Assembly: GCA_034336665.1 (NCBI GenBank)
Contig: JAPFBE010000002.1
Location: 31,847,406 to 31,911,405 of the forward strand
Direction of reading: 5' to 3'
Length of the DNA: 64,000 nucleotides
Source: Luscinia megarhynchos
Lineage: Eukaryota > Chordata > Aves > Passeriformes > Turdidae
Shown: positions 14,501 through 25,529 of the stretch, one piece after another
Layout of the letters: the number at the start of each line of letters is the position of its first letter
How positions within the stretch are numbered: position 1 is the first letter of the stretch
Translations under genes and position numbers: made by a program
Notes under the pieces: model-generated
Seen by the model: only the letters and a program-made list of their open reading frames with translations
Told to the model about the DNA's origin: nothing
Database searches by the model: none

Positions 14501-17500
14501 CCAAAGAATATTATTGTTTTCAAGAATGCAATTTTTAAACTTAACATGTTAAAAATGTTTTTATGGGTGTTGAATGCACATTTTTCTTCATTTTGAAGAT
14601 AATAGTTTCATTACATATTCTCAAACTGGAATTTTTTTTCTTTGCTGGCTGGAATTTCTCTCCTCCTACTACCCCTTGAAAATGCCAGAAGAGATTTCAT
14701 CTGAAGTTTTGAAGTTCTTTACAAACATCAATGTTTAAAACACTTGCACAGTTATTTACAATTGAGATGTTTCAAAAAGTGCCTGCTGTCAGTTTGAAAC
14801 TTGAGTTCAAGCTTAGAGTTAAGTGTGCACTAAAGCTTTGGTTTTGTTCAGTCTGATTTTATGTCAAATCTGTATGGACCTTTGTGGTTCATGCATTCTT
14901 TTTTAACCAAAGGAAACAATATGTGTTCCAACGTGAACTGGGAGAACCTCATCCGAGTACACTGGGTTAAGTTCAAGTCTTTCAAGTGCAGTCTTTGGAG
15001 TTGATCACGTTGACTTTCACAGCATTAAACATCTCACTACATTACATAATTAAGGTTTTTTTATGTATAAAATAATATATACATAAAGGAGATTGAGAAA
15101 TTAGAAGAACACTAAATCAAGGCATTAAATTTATAGAGGTGCTTGAAAGGCCATATCGATCGTAGGATTTATAAAAGCCATGTCATGGTAAATATTGTCA
15201 GCTAGCAAGAAACAAACTGATGTGTCACCCTAAACCCTCCTCCTTAACCTATGCAGCTGTGTTCTTTGTAGAGGTGTGGAGTAGTGACTGTGTATGACCT
15301 GTCCTTATTTTCTCTTACAATGACTTTCAAATCCCTGTTTACTCTTTCCCCAGAGTGAGCAAACTTGAGTGTCTGTAATTTGGTTCAATGAACTTTGTTG
15401 CCAGCTTAAGTAGAATTATAATATTAATTAAAAACCAGTATACTGAAGCTGCAGGTTGTATTTTGAGTGTGAGAACTAAAGGTTCTTGTTAAGAAAAATA
15501 TAAAAAAATATATCCTAACAGGATAAACCTTAGCTGTATAGATCTTCATAGTGCATCAAATATCCAACATGGTTTGCATGTCGTATCTGCACTCCTCTGA
15601 ACTTCATGGAAATGTCAGCAATCACTATTAAACAGGAGAATATGTCAATTTAAGGGAAGTAGTGGATAACAGTAATATCTGTAAAAATGGTTTTGCATTT
15701 GCTTTCTAGAATAATGCCATCCATATGTGTCCGTCTGGTCTTTCAGAATGACATTTTCAAGTCATAATCTTCTAATGACAAAACTCATACTGTTATTATT
15801 CTGTTAGGACATTTTGTTTTGTCTTTGTGTGCTGAAGATTCAGGACACATTTTTCTCATTTTTTTCCCACATGGAAATGACATTTATCTTAAAGAGTTTT
15901 CTGTCTTCCTCCTGTATAAAAGCACTAGACTGTGTTGCATATCTGAATTTGTGGGAAACTCCCCTGAATTTCCTGGAGATTAGAAGGTAAAAAGAAAGCA
16001 AGCCCTGTACAGAAATGTTTGCCTGCATTACTGAACGATGTGGGAGCCTTAGGAACCAAAGTAAAACAGATTGAACTACTCAGCTCTCTTCAGATCCTTT
16101 GTGCTCCATTTGCAGCCTCCTCTATTATTATCTCCTCTAGCAGTGGGACCAAGGGCTATAGGACTATGAGTACTTGGTTTCAAAGGTGGGACTTAGCTTT
16201 TATACCAGTGTGTCTGCATTTATTTCTTGTCCACTTAGTATTACTCCTTTTTAGCAGATGTTGTTGTGAATAGGGCTTTCACAAAGAGTTGGCCATTTTA
16301 GTTAATTTGCAAGCAAATCTATTTATATCTAGTTGTAGCAGTTTCTTCTGTTTGGGTTCTTGTATGTGCTGTTAACTATGATGTCCAGAAATATTGCATA
16401 ATGTTTAATATTTCACATCCTTCTCCTTCAAATTAATTTTACTGTGGACTTAGAGCAAATTGAAAGCTGGGTATTTTGTCACTGAAAATTGGTTTATTGA
16501 TAAACATTTTGTATTTAATGCCATCTTTTTCCTTCTGTTAGTGTTTGACATGTTTTTCTCAGTTTAGTTGTGGCAAGGACTTTACTTCAAACCTTCCTTT
16601 TAAGTACCCATATTTCAATCTCTTTCTGCTCTGACCTCCTCCTGGTAACTAACACTTGTGTTTCTCCAGGCGTTTGAAATTTTTTGTGTTGTTCAGAGAT
16701 AACAAACTCAGCACTTGTATCTAGTGCCATGTAACGTGGAGGTTCAGTGTGTCCTAATGGGTTGATTAGGAATTCAGTTGGTTGTCCTACAATCTCCGTT
16801 TGCATTACTGACTCGAAGGAGTTCGGTCATTGCTGCCTCTTTATCTAACTCAGTATGAGATTTCTTTCATGCTGCTGGACACAGTTTGTTGTAAATTCTA
16901 GGGTCATTCACAAGTGGATTCTTCCAGAAGGTTTCAATATATTCCCCTATACAATAGTCATTTTGCATTGCAAAAGCAAATGCTGTAACAAGGATGGAGG
17001 AAGAGAAGTAATTACATTAATTTTCATAAGTCAGTTTTTTTTCCTTGAAGTGAAAAATGTTCATTCTTGGACTTGTTGAGACACAAATGCTCTGAAAGGC
17101 ATTTTTCCCTTTAATTTAACTAGGCTTTCATCCTATTATTAATTAGACAGCCTGCTTGCTATTATTACAGTCTCTATTAAAAGACAGGGACAAAATATTT
17201 CCTATATTAAATCTGGATAAATGGTCTTTCATTATTTCCTTGTAAATAAAAACAAAAGGCTGTGGTTTCAGTAATTAGGCAGCAGTGGTTACTTCAGAAA
17301 TCTCAATTCTTCTTTTGATAAAATCTGAAGTGCTTTGTGGCATTTTTATCTAAAGAACATATAGATGTGCATTGTTGAGGTGAAAAAAATGCATCCTGAT
17401 TTAAAATGCTCTTTGACTACACAGCATATTCAGGCATTCAAATATGTACATGCATTGGCACATTAACACCAAGCATGCAACCTGCTCCACTGAACAGCAA

Positions 17501-18205
17501 AATTTGTAAATCATAGCTGCTGAATGTTAAATATGGAAATAACTGGAATTAACTCATGCAGTGAAACTCTAGTAATGCAGACTGGGCATTGTAGTCGTGG
17601 CATAAGTCTGTTGAAGCAGTGAGACAGCTGAAAAATGAGGATAAATTGCTTCTGCTTTGCAGTGCACTGTTGCACTGTTGCCTTGTATGTCTCTGCCCAT
17701 TGCTTCTTTCTCTGAATGGATGTTTTAGTGCTTCTGATGAGTGCTGCAGTCATACCTTTAGAGACTAAAATCTTCACTTGATGCTTGAGATAAATACTTA
17801 AAGTGCAACAGGCCACGCTTTCCATTGAGAAAGGTTTCTCAGAAGAGCTGACCTCAGATGCTGTGGGATGCAGGCCACCTCTGCTGGAGAAAGAGATTCA
17901 GCCTTTCTGTTCAGCCTTTCTGTGGGTTCCTCTATCTGCTTACCCCCATAAAACTAGGGAAAAAAAAAAAAAAAGAAAAAAGATAGAAAGAAGGAAGATA
18001 AACAGTATCAAATGGAACTGTGGTTGTTTCTGCTGTAGTGATTGGTACAGTGAATCGTAATGTTGGCCAGCTTCCTTTTGGATTAATGAAAAACCTTCAA
18101 CAGTAAAGCTACATTTCTAAGGAGAAAACTCTTAAGAGGCATTTATGGATAGGATCATCGACAGCTAACCATCAGTATATCTGAAACACACAACACAAAC
18201 ATGGG

Positions 18206-18231
18206 CTTAGATAGCTCAGAGGCTATCTAAG
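18206..18231. repeat. Perfect 10-bp hairpin upstream of the 63-nt exon
   Basis: CTTAGATAGC at 18206-18215 is the exact reverse complement of GCTATCTAAG at 18222-18231, with a 6-nt loop. It ends 45 nt before the exon and about 22 nt before the likely CTAAC branch point at 18253-18257. In the pre-mRNA it could form a stem just upstream of the 3' splice-site region. Any effect on splicing is inference. Confidence 0.6.
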
Positions 18232-18276
18232 ATTTTTGTGTTACCTGCATTTCTAACAAATTCCTTTTGGTTGCAG

Positions 18277-18339
18277 GCAGTGGAGTGGCAATGTGATGAA
18301 GCTACTAAACGAGCCTGTTACAGTAAAGGCAAATCAAAG
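18277..18339 (+). CDS. SEMA5A: SEMA5A internal exon 1 of 6 in window (Sema domain, 63 nt)
   Basis: This exon encodes 21 residues, AVEWQCDEATKRACYSKGKS followed by K, in phase 0 at both ends. It begins after TTGCAG and ends at AAG followed by GTAAGC, a strong donor. The sequence matches the N-terminal part of the semaphorin-5A Sema domain, with two cysteines of the conserved disulfide set (C6 and C14 of the exon) and the KGKS motif that precedes the ECQNYIRV motif in the next exon. The paralogue SEMA5B differs clearly here as I remember it, so SEMA5A is preferred. The protein is a type I membrane guidance cue that binds plexin receptors, including plexin-B3. As a 63-nt symmetric exon, it could be skipped without breaking the frame. 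No stop or indel is present. Confidence 0.95.
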
Positions 18340-21300
18340 GTAAGCATGACACAGCTGTTCTGCTTTAATAAAAATTTTATGTTAATAGCAGGTTTAATTC
18401 AGTATATAAATCCCTACCTTATTCATTTTTACTGTCTCCCTTTCTGGAGAGAGATGTAGAAGAGGAATCTGCCACTGATGTGTAAGCAAAGAAATGAAGA
18501 AGAATATAGGGAGCCTGGGGTGAGAAATACAGTCACTTGATTCCTGTCTGAAATGGCCACCAACTTCAGTTTCCAACAATTTACTGTTTTGACACCAAGG
18601 TTAAACATGGCATGTCATATGTAGTGAACTGTATTCTCACTTCATTTTCTGTGCTGTAAATCCTGAATCACTGTGTAATTACTTTGTAAAATTCTCAGTT
18701 TGTATCCCTGTGTTTAAGATGCAATTTTATTAACTTTTTTATTTCCTATGTACTGGTGCTATGAAGAAAAACGATATTAAATTCACTAACTTCTTAGACA
18801 TTGAACTTGATGTATTTTTGTATTTAAAACCAACTCTTTATCTGGCCAACTGCAATTTCTATTATTCAGTACAGGTATATGTAATGCTAAATGGAACCTT
18901 TGGCTGTCCCAACCTGAACCTAGTTGTCAAATTAATTATAAAAGCAGTTAGAATTGCATGGAATTTATGTTTTTAATTTTTATACTGTTTCATAATTAAA
19001 GTTAATTGAGCTATAACATAAAGGGAGAACACATCAGGAGTGATAAGTGCAAAAGAGCACACTTTTATTCAGCAGAATGTGTTGCTTACATTATTGTTGT
19101 CAAAACTAAAAAAAAATCCCAAGCTTCAAAAACATATTGAAAAGATCTATCATCTAGTAGAGAAAGAATCTCTTCAGCATAGTTATCTAATCACTGACTT
19201 TTATATTTCTCCCAGTAAACAGTTGATTTCCAGCTCCTTTTTTACTAAGTGCTGGATAATAAAATTGCAGTGTTTGATTGTACATTTGAGATTAAAGAGG
19301 AAGAATGATCTCAATTCTGAAGCAGGGCCATGTTACAATACATGTTATACAATGTGAGGTATAGAAAAGAAAGAAAGGATTTTTGGAACCTCATATTTTA
19401 AGCAAATATTTAATTTTCTAAGTTGTTATTTTTCCCTAAAAAAATTATGCTTCAATATGTAATATATCCCTCAAGCCTTTATGCTTAGCTTTCAGATGAC
19501 AATACTTGGAAGTAAGGGAATATGGTCAAGTGTCAATAGAGTATGTCACAAAGTATTGATCAAGGGGCATATACAGTAGAAACTATTCTGGTAGGAATGC
19601 TATGTGTAATTATACATGTATGGTTTTTGTTTCCCAGTGATTTTCCAAGTTTAAGGCTGTGAGAATAACATTCAGCTTGTCTGAAAGTCACAGTGCAGTG
19701 ACTGATCTAACATGATGGATGGAAGTAATTCTAAATTCAAGGCTATAGCAGTGAACTTTGGAATAATATGTTGACAGCACTACATTTGATTCAACAGCGT
19801 AAAGCATCTGTTGCTACTAAATAATTTTGTTAGGAGAAATGCACAACACTGGTGATACACATTTAAAAATGGGCCTTAGTGTAGTTTTATTTTCATGCAG
19901 AGTTTAATTTATGCTCATCACACCCTTTTGAAGAAGACGATGGTTGGAAGTTCAGCTGTCACTATAAAATGGTTTATATGTGATTCAAATAATGACCTCT
20001 CAGATTATTTCTTAGTATTGCTATTATTTGTCTAAAGGTTTCATTTATACCCACAGCCATGTTCCTCATTCACAATCTAGAAGAGGAGTATAATCTTTAT
20101 GCTTCACTACATTCAAAAGAAGTCCTGGGAGTAAATACTTCTCTTCTTATCGTTACCATTTGGGTTGTTTTTTTGGGGGTTTTTTTGGTGTGCAAACTTT
20201 GTGGCCTGAAAACTTCATATGGGAGTAGCTGGAGAATGAAAATACTGTCTGAGAAAGCCTACCCAGCTGGAATGGCAACTGTCTTTTTGAGCTTTACATG
20301 CCTCTTTTGTTTTCACTGATGTGGTCAAGGTTAAAATCACGGATAGATTTATGACCAGAGAAAGGATAGTCAAAGGATGCTTGTCATTTATTGCCTTATT
20401 TCCAAGACTAAAGCAAGGTCACTACACTCTCTGTAGAAGGACATGCATACAGAGCCTTCCCTTGGAAAAACTGGGAATAATCAGATCAGGAGGAATGCAT
20501 TCCAGTGCTACATTTTCCCTCTAGAGGAAATCTCTTTGCAAACAGAATTCTAGTTACTGTTATCAGAAAAACTTGCTTGCTCCCCTGTTGTATAAATAGA
20601 TGCAGCCCAAATTGCAGAGCTGCTGGGGGTTGCATTTCTGTAATATTTCTCAGGTGAATTCAGATTTCAGGGCAGGCACATGTGACTGTAGGAAGACACA
20701 GGAGAGACTGGAGTCAAAATATGTTCAGGTCAGCCTGGAGTGTGGCAAAGGAGAGATGAGGAGTGCAGGGATGGCTGTGGGTAGATTGTTCATTCAGATC
20801 CTGGTTTCTCTAGAAGCTCTGCTGACCACAGAGCAGCATGGGGGCAATAAGTTCAGGTGGCAAAACCTGAACTCATTGCTTGAAAATCACTTTAACTGAT
20901 GCAGTGCATGCCCTGAAACCAGAAGGTGGCTTTGAGCCCTGAAGCAACTCAAGTAGTTTTGAGATAATGGTCAGTGAAACACAACTCATTTTTTGTTCTT
21001 GAGAAAGAAGCTGCACGGAATTTTTGCCTGTGGCTATTATCAGTTGTTCTGAGGTTTATGCTTTAGAAGTCAGAGAAGGAAAAGAGCTGAAAGGGAAAAT
21101 ATATAGGGACATCTGTCACATTTGACAGTGTAATGTGCATTTGACTTTTGAAGGCTGATGTTTGTTACTCAGAATTCAAACATTTATCTACCAATTTAAG
21201 CTTTTGCCTAAAATAGCTAGTGGCTCCAAGACTGAGCCAAGCAAAATTATCTCCCTGTGGCCAACATGCATTAGCATGAAGAAGTCTAAAATACCAGACA

Positions 21301-24118
21301 CAACTAAGAAAATAAATTTGCCTATTCATACTGACATTTGTGGTAGGGAATGTTAGAAAGAAAATATATAAATGCACTTGTTGGGAATGCAATAAACCAA
21401 AGAGATGTTAAAAATAATAATGCTAATTGAAATTAAGTCCCATCTCTAGCTTATTTAAGATTCTAATGACTGAGTGTGTTAGTATCTGAACCTCCAATAA
21501 AAGTATTTAAAAAATTGCATGCAGCTATGTTTAAAAGGTTAGCCTATACAAGAAATATTGCTACAAGAGGATAATTACTTTGCACTCAGATTCACTTAAT
21601 CTTTCAAAGTAGTCTTAAATAACTACCTGGCCTGCTTGGCTGCTGAATTGTTTCTAATAGTCACATTTTGTCTCAGATATGTTGATACAAAAGTAGAAAA
21701 TACTTCATAAATGTATTTCTTTATCTCAGATATATTTTTATAGGCAAATAGAAAATTATATGACATAGAGTTAGAGATGAACTGCAGAATAAGACTACAT
21801 AAAAGATGGCTACCAAACCTAAATACCACCCCAGACCTTAAAAATCCTTTGGTTTGAAGTTCTTTGTCACTTCTACAACGAACATCTCATTTTTGCATGT
21901 GTCAGAAGTGAACCAGTACAGCTGAACTTGACTTTGGAGCTAGAAAAGTGAACAACTCAAGTGACTAAATAGTGAAATCCATTTTCAGTGTGTTTTTGGG
22001 TGGTGATAGTTTTATTCACAACCAGTTTTTTTAAAATTTTCTTTTGCATTAATGTGGATATTTTTTCAAATTGAAAAAAGGTGCCAATTTGAAAAGTTTA
22101 TTCTTTCATTTTCCTTTTTTTGCACTGTGTTCCCAACAGAAATTCCATATGAGATGTCTTATTTGCCCTGCTGCAATATGGATTGTTGTCAAGTTGGCAC
22201 AGGTCTTGGGAACATTAAAGAAAAGAATGCTGTGATTCCCAAGAATGTCAGAGTTTAAGAAATTAGCATTGTTTTTGAACAAAATGAGTGGGTGATCAGC
22301 GTGTATGTAATTTGGAAGTGACACTATTTCAGGGAGCTCTGGAATATGAAGAGGAGAGGTTGGATGGGTTGTAATGTCAGAACCCACTTATTTTTCCTAC
22401 ACATGCATTCCATGCCTTATTGCAAAGGGCAGAATGGAAACAGAACAGTGAATAAATTACTATCTAACATTCTGTGAACCTCCTTGAGCACCCTAACAAT
22501 GAAAAAACAAAAACCAATCCCCCAAAAAAAGTTGCCCTCTAGTTTTGGGGAGGGGGTTTGGTGGTGGAGTTAGAGCACTCTGATAGAAACTGCCAAAACT
22601 ACCAACACTACCAAGCTGTGAAACAACTACTTTATTAATGGCTTGTTGCATTGCCCAACTTGGTTATATGGTTGTGTATTAGCTTCTTTGTGGTTTAAAG
22701 AATATCAAGATGTCAGTTTTATATAAAGTTCAATATAAAAACTTAGTAAATTTTTCCCAATGGGAATCAAATCTTACTTCTAAGATGTTTGTCCCTTGCT
22801 CTTAGATGCTCAAAAAGAAGCATTTAAAAGCTACTTTTTCACGAGAAACTAATGCAAATGTGGGTTTGAGAGGTATTTTTTCTAAGAGGCAGTTTCTTTC
22901 CTGAGATTTTATAGGATTTTTTGAGTTTATTTTTAACTTGACTTTTATGAAAAAAGGTATAGAAGATAAATTCTTGAAGTTTTCTCAGAGACCTTTAAAA
23001 TATTTTTCCAATCTTCTTTTGCAGTCTATTTTGTGCCTGTTCAATTTATTCAGGATTATATTTGTTGTCTTCCAGGATGAGAGTCTATTTTCAAGATAAA
23101 CAAGCAATCCATTTAATATAACTGTAGGCCAGATAATGGGACTTCTGTGCTATTACTATTGTATGGATTTACTTACATGATTTCATTTAACATCAGCTAG
23201 AATTGCTCAGCTGTATTTTCACAAAGGCTTTTTTCAGACTTTTTATGAAACTGTCTTGTGAATGCTAGAGAGCATTCAAATGTAAGTTTCCAGGAAACTT
23301 TATTTTCTCCAAACATATTGTTGATCATTTTATTGGATATGGACATTTTTTTCAAGAAAAGTGTTGGAATTTTTCCTCATACAGTTTTAGGAGATTTTTA
23401 GTATTACAGGGCATAGCTTTCTGTTTGAATTGATAGTAGAAATTGCAGTACATATCTAGCTCCTGAAATGAGAGATAGGAACATCACAAAGCCTTCACCC
23501 ATCCTAATGGGATAAAAAACATGTCTAATTATTCCTCAGGGTAAGCATCTTTGCGTTGTGGTGATGAAGTTTTTTGAGAAACTTTGAATTAACAGGAAAG
23601 CAGATGCTTCTAATAAAATAGGGTAAATTATGAAATTAGTGGTAACAAATCTTCATTTGAACACCTCAATATTTTTTTTCACTAGTCTCAGTATATTTTT
23701 GTTACCTGTTCTTTCCCCTGTTTTCCTCACAACTTCCTTCCTTGGCCTAATCTGTCTTTGAAGTCAACATCTGATCTCCTCAGACAGTATTGTATTATTT
23801 AAGTCAGCATCTATCAGATCACCTATCTGAACTATCAGTTCAAAATTTAGCAAAGCCTTTGAAATATATCCTCAGAGGAAATCTTTAGTACTAGAGAGGT
23901 TTACTGATATCCTATTAAGAACTTTTCAGAAAGTTTGATGGATGCATGTGTGTGAATAAGAAATCTGTGTATTTTGTGACTGCTAACTCAGGTGTGCTTA
24001 AGCGTTGTTTACCTGAAATTTTTCAGTGTGGATAAATAACCATGGAAAGCAAAGTGTTATTAGTCTCTTCTGTGCTTTGCAGTATCACTGAATATATTCC
24101 TTCTTTTCTGTGTGGCAG
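18340..24118 (+). other. SEMA5A: SEMA5A intron, about 5.8 kb
   Basis: The intron runs from the GTAAGC donor at 18340 to the acceptor ending GGCAG at 24118. It is AT-rich with only short, non-conserved open frames. I recognised no transposon, RNA gene or additional exon. Apparent frames at 19040-19357, 20059-20319 and 22106-22387 lack family resemblance and splice context. Confidence 0.85.
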
Positions 24119-24217
24119 GAGGAATGCCAGAACTATATTCGAGTGCTTCTAGTTGGAGGCAACCATCTCTTTACGTGTGGAACCAACGCATTCACCCCGA
24201 TCTGCACCAACCGCACG
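24119..24217 (+). CDS. SEMA5A: SEMA5A internal exon 2 of 6 in window (Sema domain, 99 nt)
   Basis: This exon encodes 33 residues and is in phase 0 at both ends. It opens with the semaphorin hallmark EECQNYIRVLLVGG, continues with LFTCGTNAFTPIC and ends NRT. ECxNYIRVL and CGTNAFxPxC are among the most conserved motifs of the Sema beta-propeller, and the cysteines take part in its disulfides. NRT is a potential N-glycosylation site. The acceptor is TGTGGCAG and the donor is ACG followed by GTGAGG. The exon is followed by a short 1.1-kb intron and is intact. Like the preceding exon it is symmetric, so skipping would keep frame but remove core propeller strands. Other open frames crossing this region are out-of-frame readings of this exon. 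Confidence 0.96.
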
Positions 24218-25314
24218 GTGAGGTTAAAAGTTCTGCCCCACGAGCTCAAGTCCCTGCTCCGAGCCAGCAGATTAAAAGGCAGAGCATGCTGTGGCTGAGA
24301 ACTGGCTATTTGGGTACTGATGGGTGACCTGATGTGTAAAAGGCTGATTTAACTGGTGGCAGGCCAAAGAGGAGAGCTAACCAATCTCTTTTTGCAGTCT
24401 TTTCCTCAGCTGTGAGCAGCTCAGTTCCTCCTACATGCCAATTTTTATGGACCTTGGGTGTTTATTGTCTGTCAGGTTTGATTGGCATCAATAGGTTTAG
24501 TTATAAAATGTGGTTGTGTAGCTGCATGCTGTGTATGTGTAGTTCTGGAGAAATGAGAGTACCTGTATTAGTGATTTGTGACTGGTGGGAATGAGAAATC
24601 TTGACTGAGAATATCCGTCATTCTCAAAAAATAGGCTCCAAAAAGCCTAATTGCAGCATCAGTGATAGTCATAATAAGTATCAAAATGTCACTGTTTGGA
24701 CTAGGCTGCCTATATGTTTCAGGAGGGGAGAAATACTTAAACACAAAAAATAACCGTATTACTAAAAAACTCATTGGCAGATTTATTATATCTAAACTCA
24801 TTATTTTCAAATAGCATATTAACATCATGCTGTGGTTTATGGCTGAAAGTATTTGGGCTCCTAAATCAGAGATGGTTCTGCTGACTTGGAAAGCTCTTTT
24901 TCTTACTCTTATTTTTCATGAGATTTTTTCCTAAAAGACACCAACAAAACAAATAATAGATTTTTTGTTGTTGTTTTCTGCTATGGTGGATGCCTTATTG
25001 ATTCTGGCAATCAGGTTTAGTTTTATTTTTCCTAATTTTTGAGCCCCTTCTAATAGAAAACATTTAGGCCTGGTGGATAATAGCTGACATGCATGCTTTA
25101 AGTATCAAAAGGACAAAAATGAGATCTGACAACATTACAGTAAGACTTTCCTTATAAGACAACTTCAGATTGATGTACAGGTTGGCTTATCACTATTGTA
25201 CAATACTAAAGGAAATAACAGGTGTTTGTTTTAAGATTTTGCTCATATTGATGCAGCTTGGCTGAAATGATAATTTTTGGGTAACTTTAATTCCTTTTTC
25301 TAATTATTTTACAG
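24218..25314 (+). other. SEMA5A: SEMA5A intron, about 1.1 kb
   Basis: This is the shortest intron in the window, bounded by GTGAGG at 24218 and TTTTACAG ending at 25314. It holds a pyrimidine-rich 3' end with TAATT-type branch-point candidates and nothing else I can identify. Confidence 0.88.
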
Positions 25315-25529
25315 TTAAGCAACTTGACAGAGATACATGACCAAATCAGTGGCATGGCTCGTTGTCCCTACAGTCCCCAGCACAACTCTACTGCTCTTCT
25401 CACTTCCAGTGGAGAATTATATGCTGCTACAGCCATGGATTTTCCAGGAAGGGATCCTGCTATTTACTCGCAGTCTGGGGGCCCTTCCTCCTCTCCGAAC
25501 TGCCCAGTACAACTCCAAGTGGCTGAATG
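25315..25529 (+). CDS. SEMA5A: SEMA5A internal exon 3 of 6 in window (Sema domain), with a 1-nt frameshift
   Basis: The exon is 215 nt long where 214 is expected from the flanking phases (0 in, 1 out). From 25315 to 25467 it reads LSNLTEIHDQISGMARCPYS, then the HNST sequon, GELYAATAMDFPGRDPAIY. From 25469 to 25528 it reads RSLGALPPLRTAQYNSKWLN in the next frame, plus a final G that joins the following exon to give the classic WLNEPNFVSS motif. The change of frame falls exactly between the tyrosine codon at 25465-25467 and the arginine codon at 25469-25471, so one base (T25468, or equally C25467) is surplus. Read literally, the frame runs to a TGA at 25531, past the donor. Both halves are perfectly family-like, so the break is recent or technical. 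The splice sites are TTTTACAG and ATG followed by GTGAGT. NLT and NST are potential glycosylation sites. Confidence 0.93.

Larger units (their letters stand above)
1..18276 (+). other. SEMA5A: SEMA5A upstream intron (3' part), no exon seen
   Basis: This is non-coding sequence leading to the first visible exon. Open frames here are short, lack family resemblance and mostly follow low-complexity DNA. The preceding SEMA5A exons should encode the signal peptide and the start of the Sema domain. I did not find them, so they probably lie upstream of the window. The stretch holds a G-run cluster near 4.03 kb, a TA/CA microsatellite near 7.4 kb, a T/G-rich tract near 8.3-8.5 kb, an A-tract at 17960-17974 and a cluster of TAATTA sites near 13.4-13.8 kb. 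It ends in a pyrimidine-rich tract and a CAG acceptor at 18274-18276. A possible branch point, CTAAC, lies at 18253-18257. I saw no transposon I could name. Confidence 0.8.
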
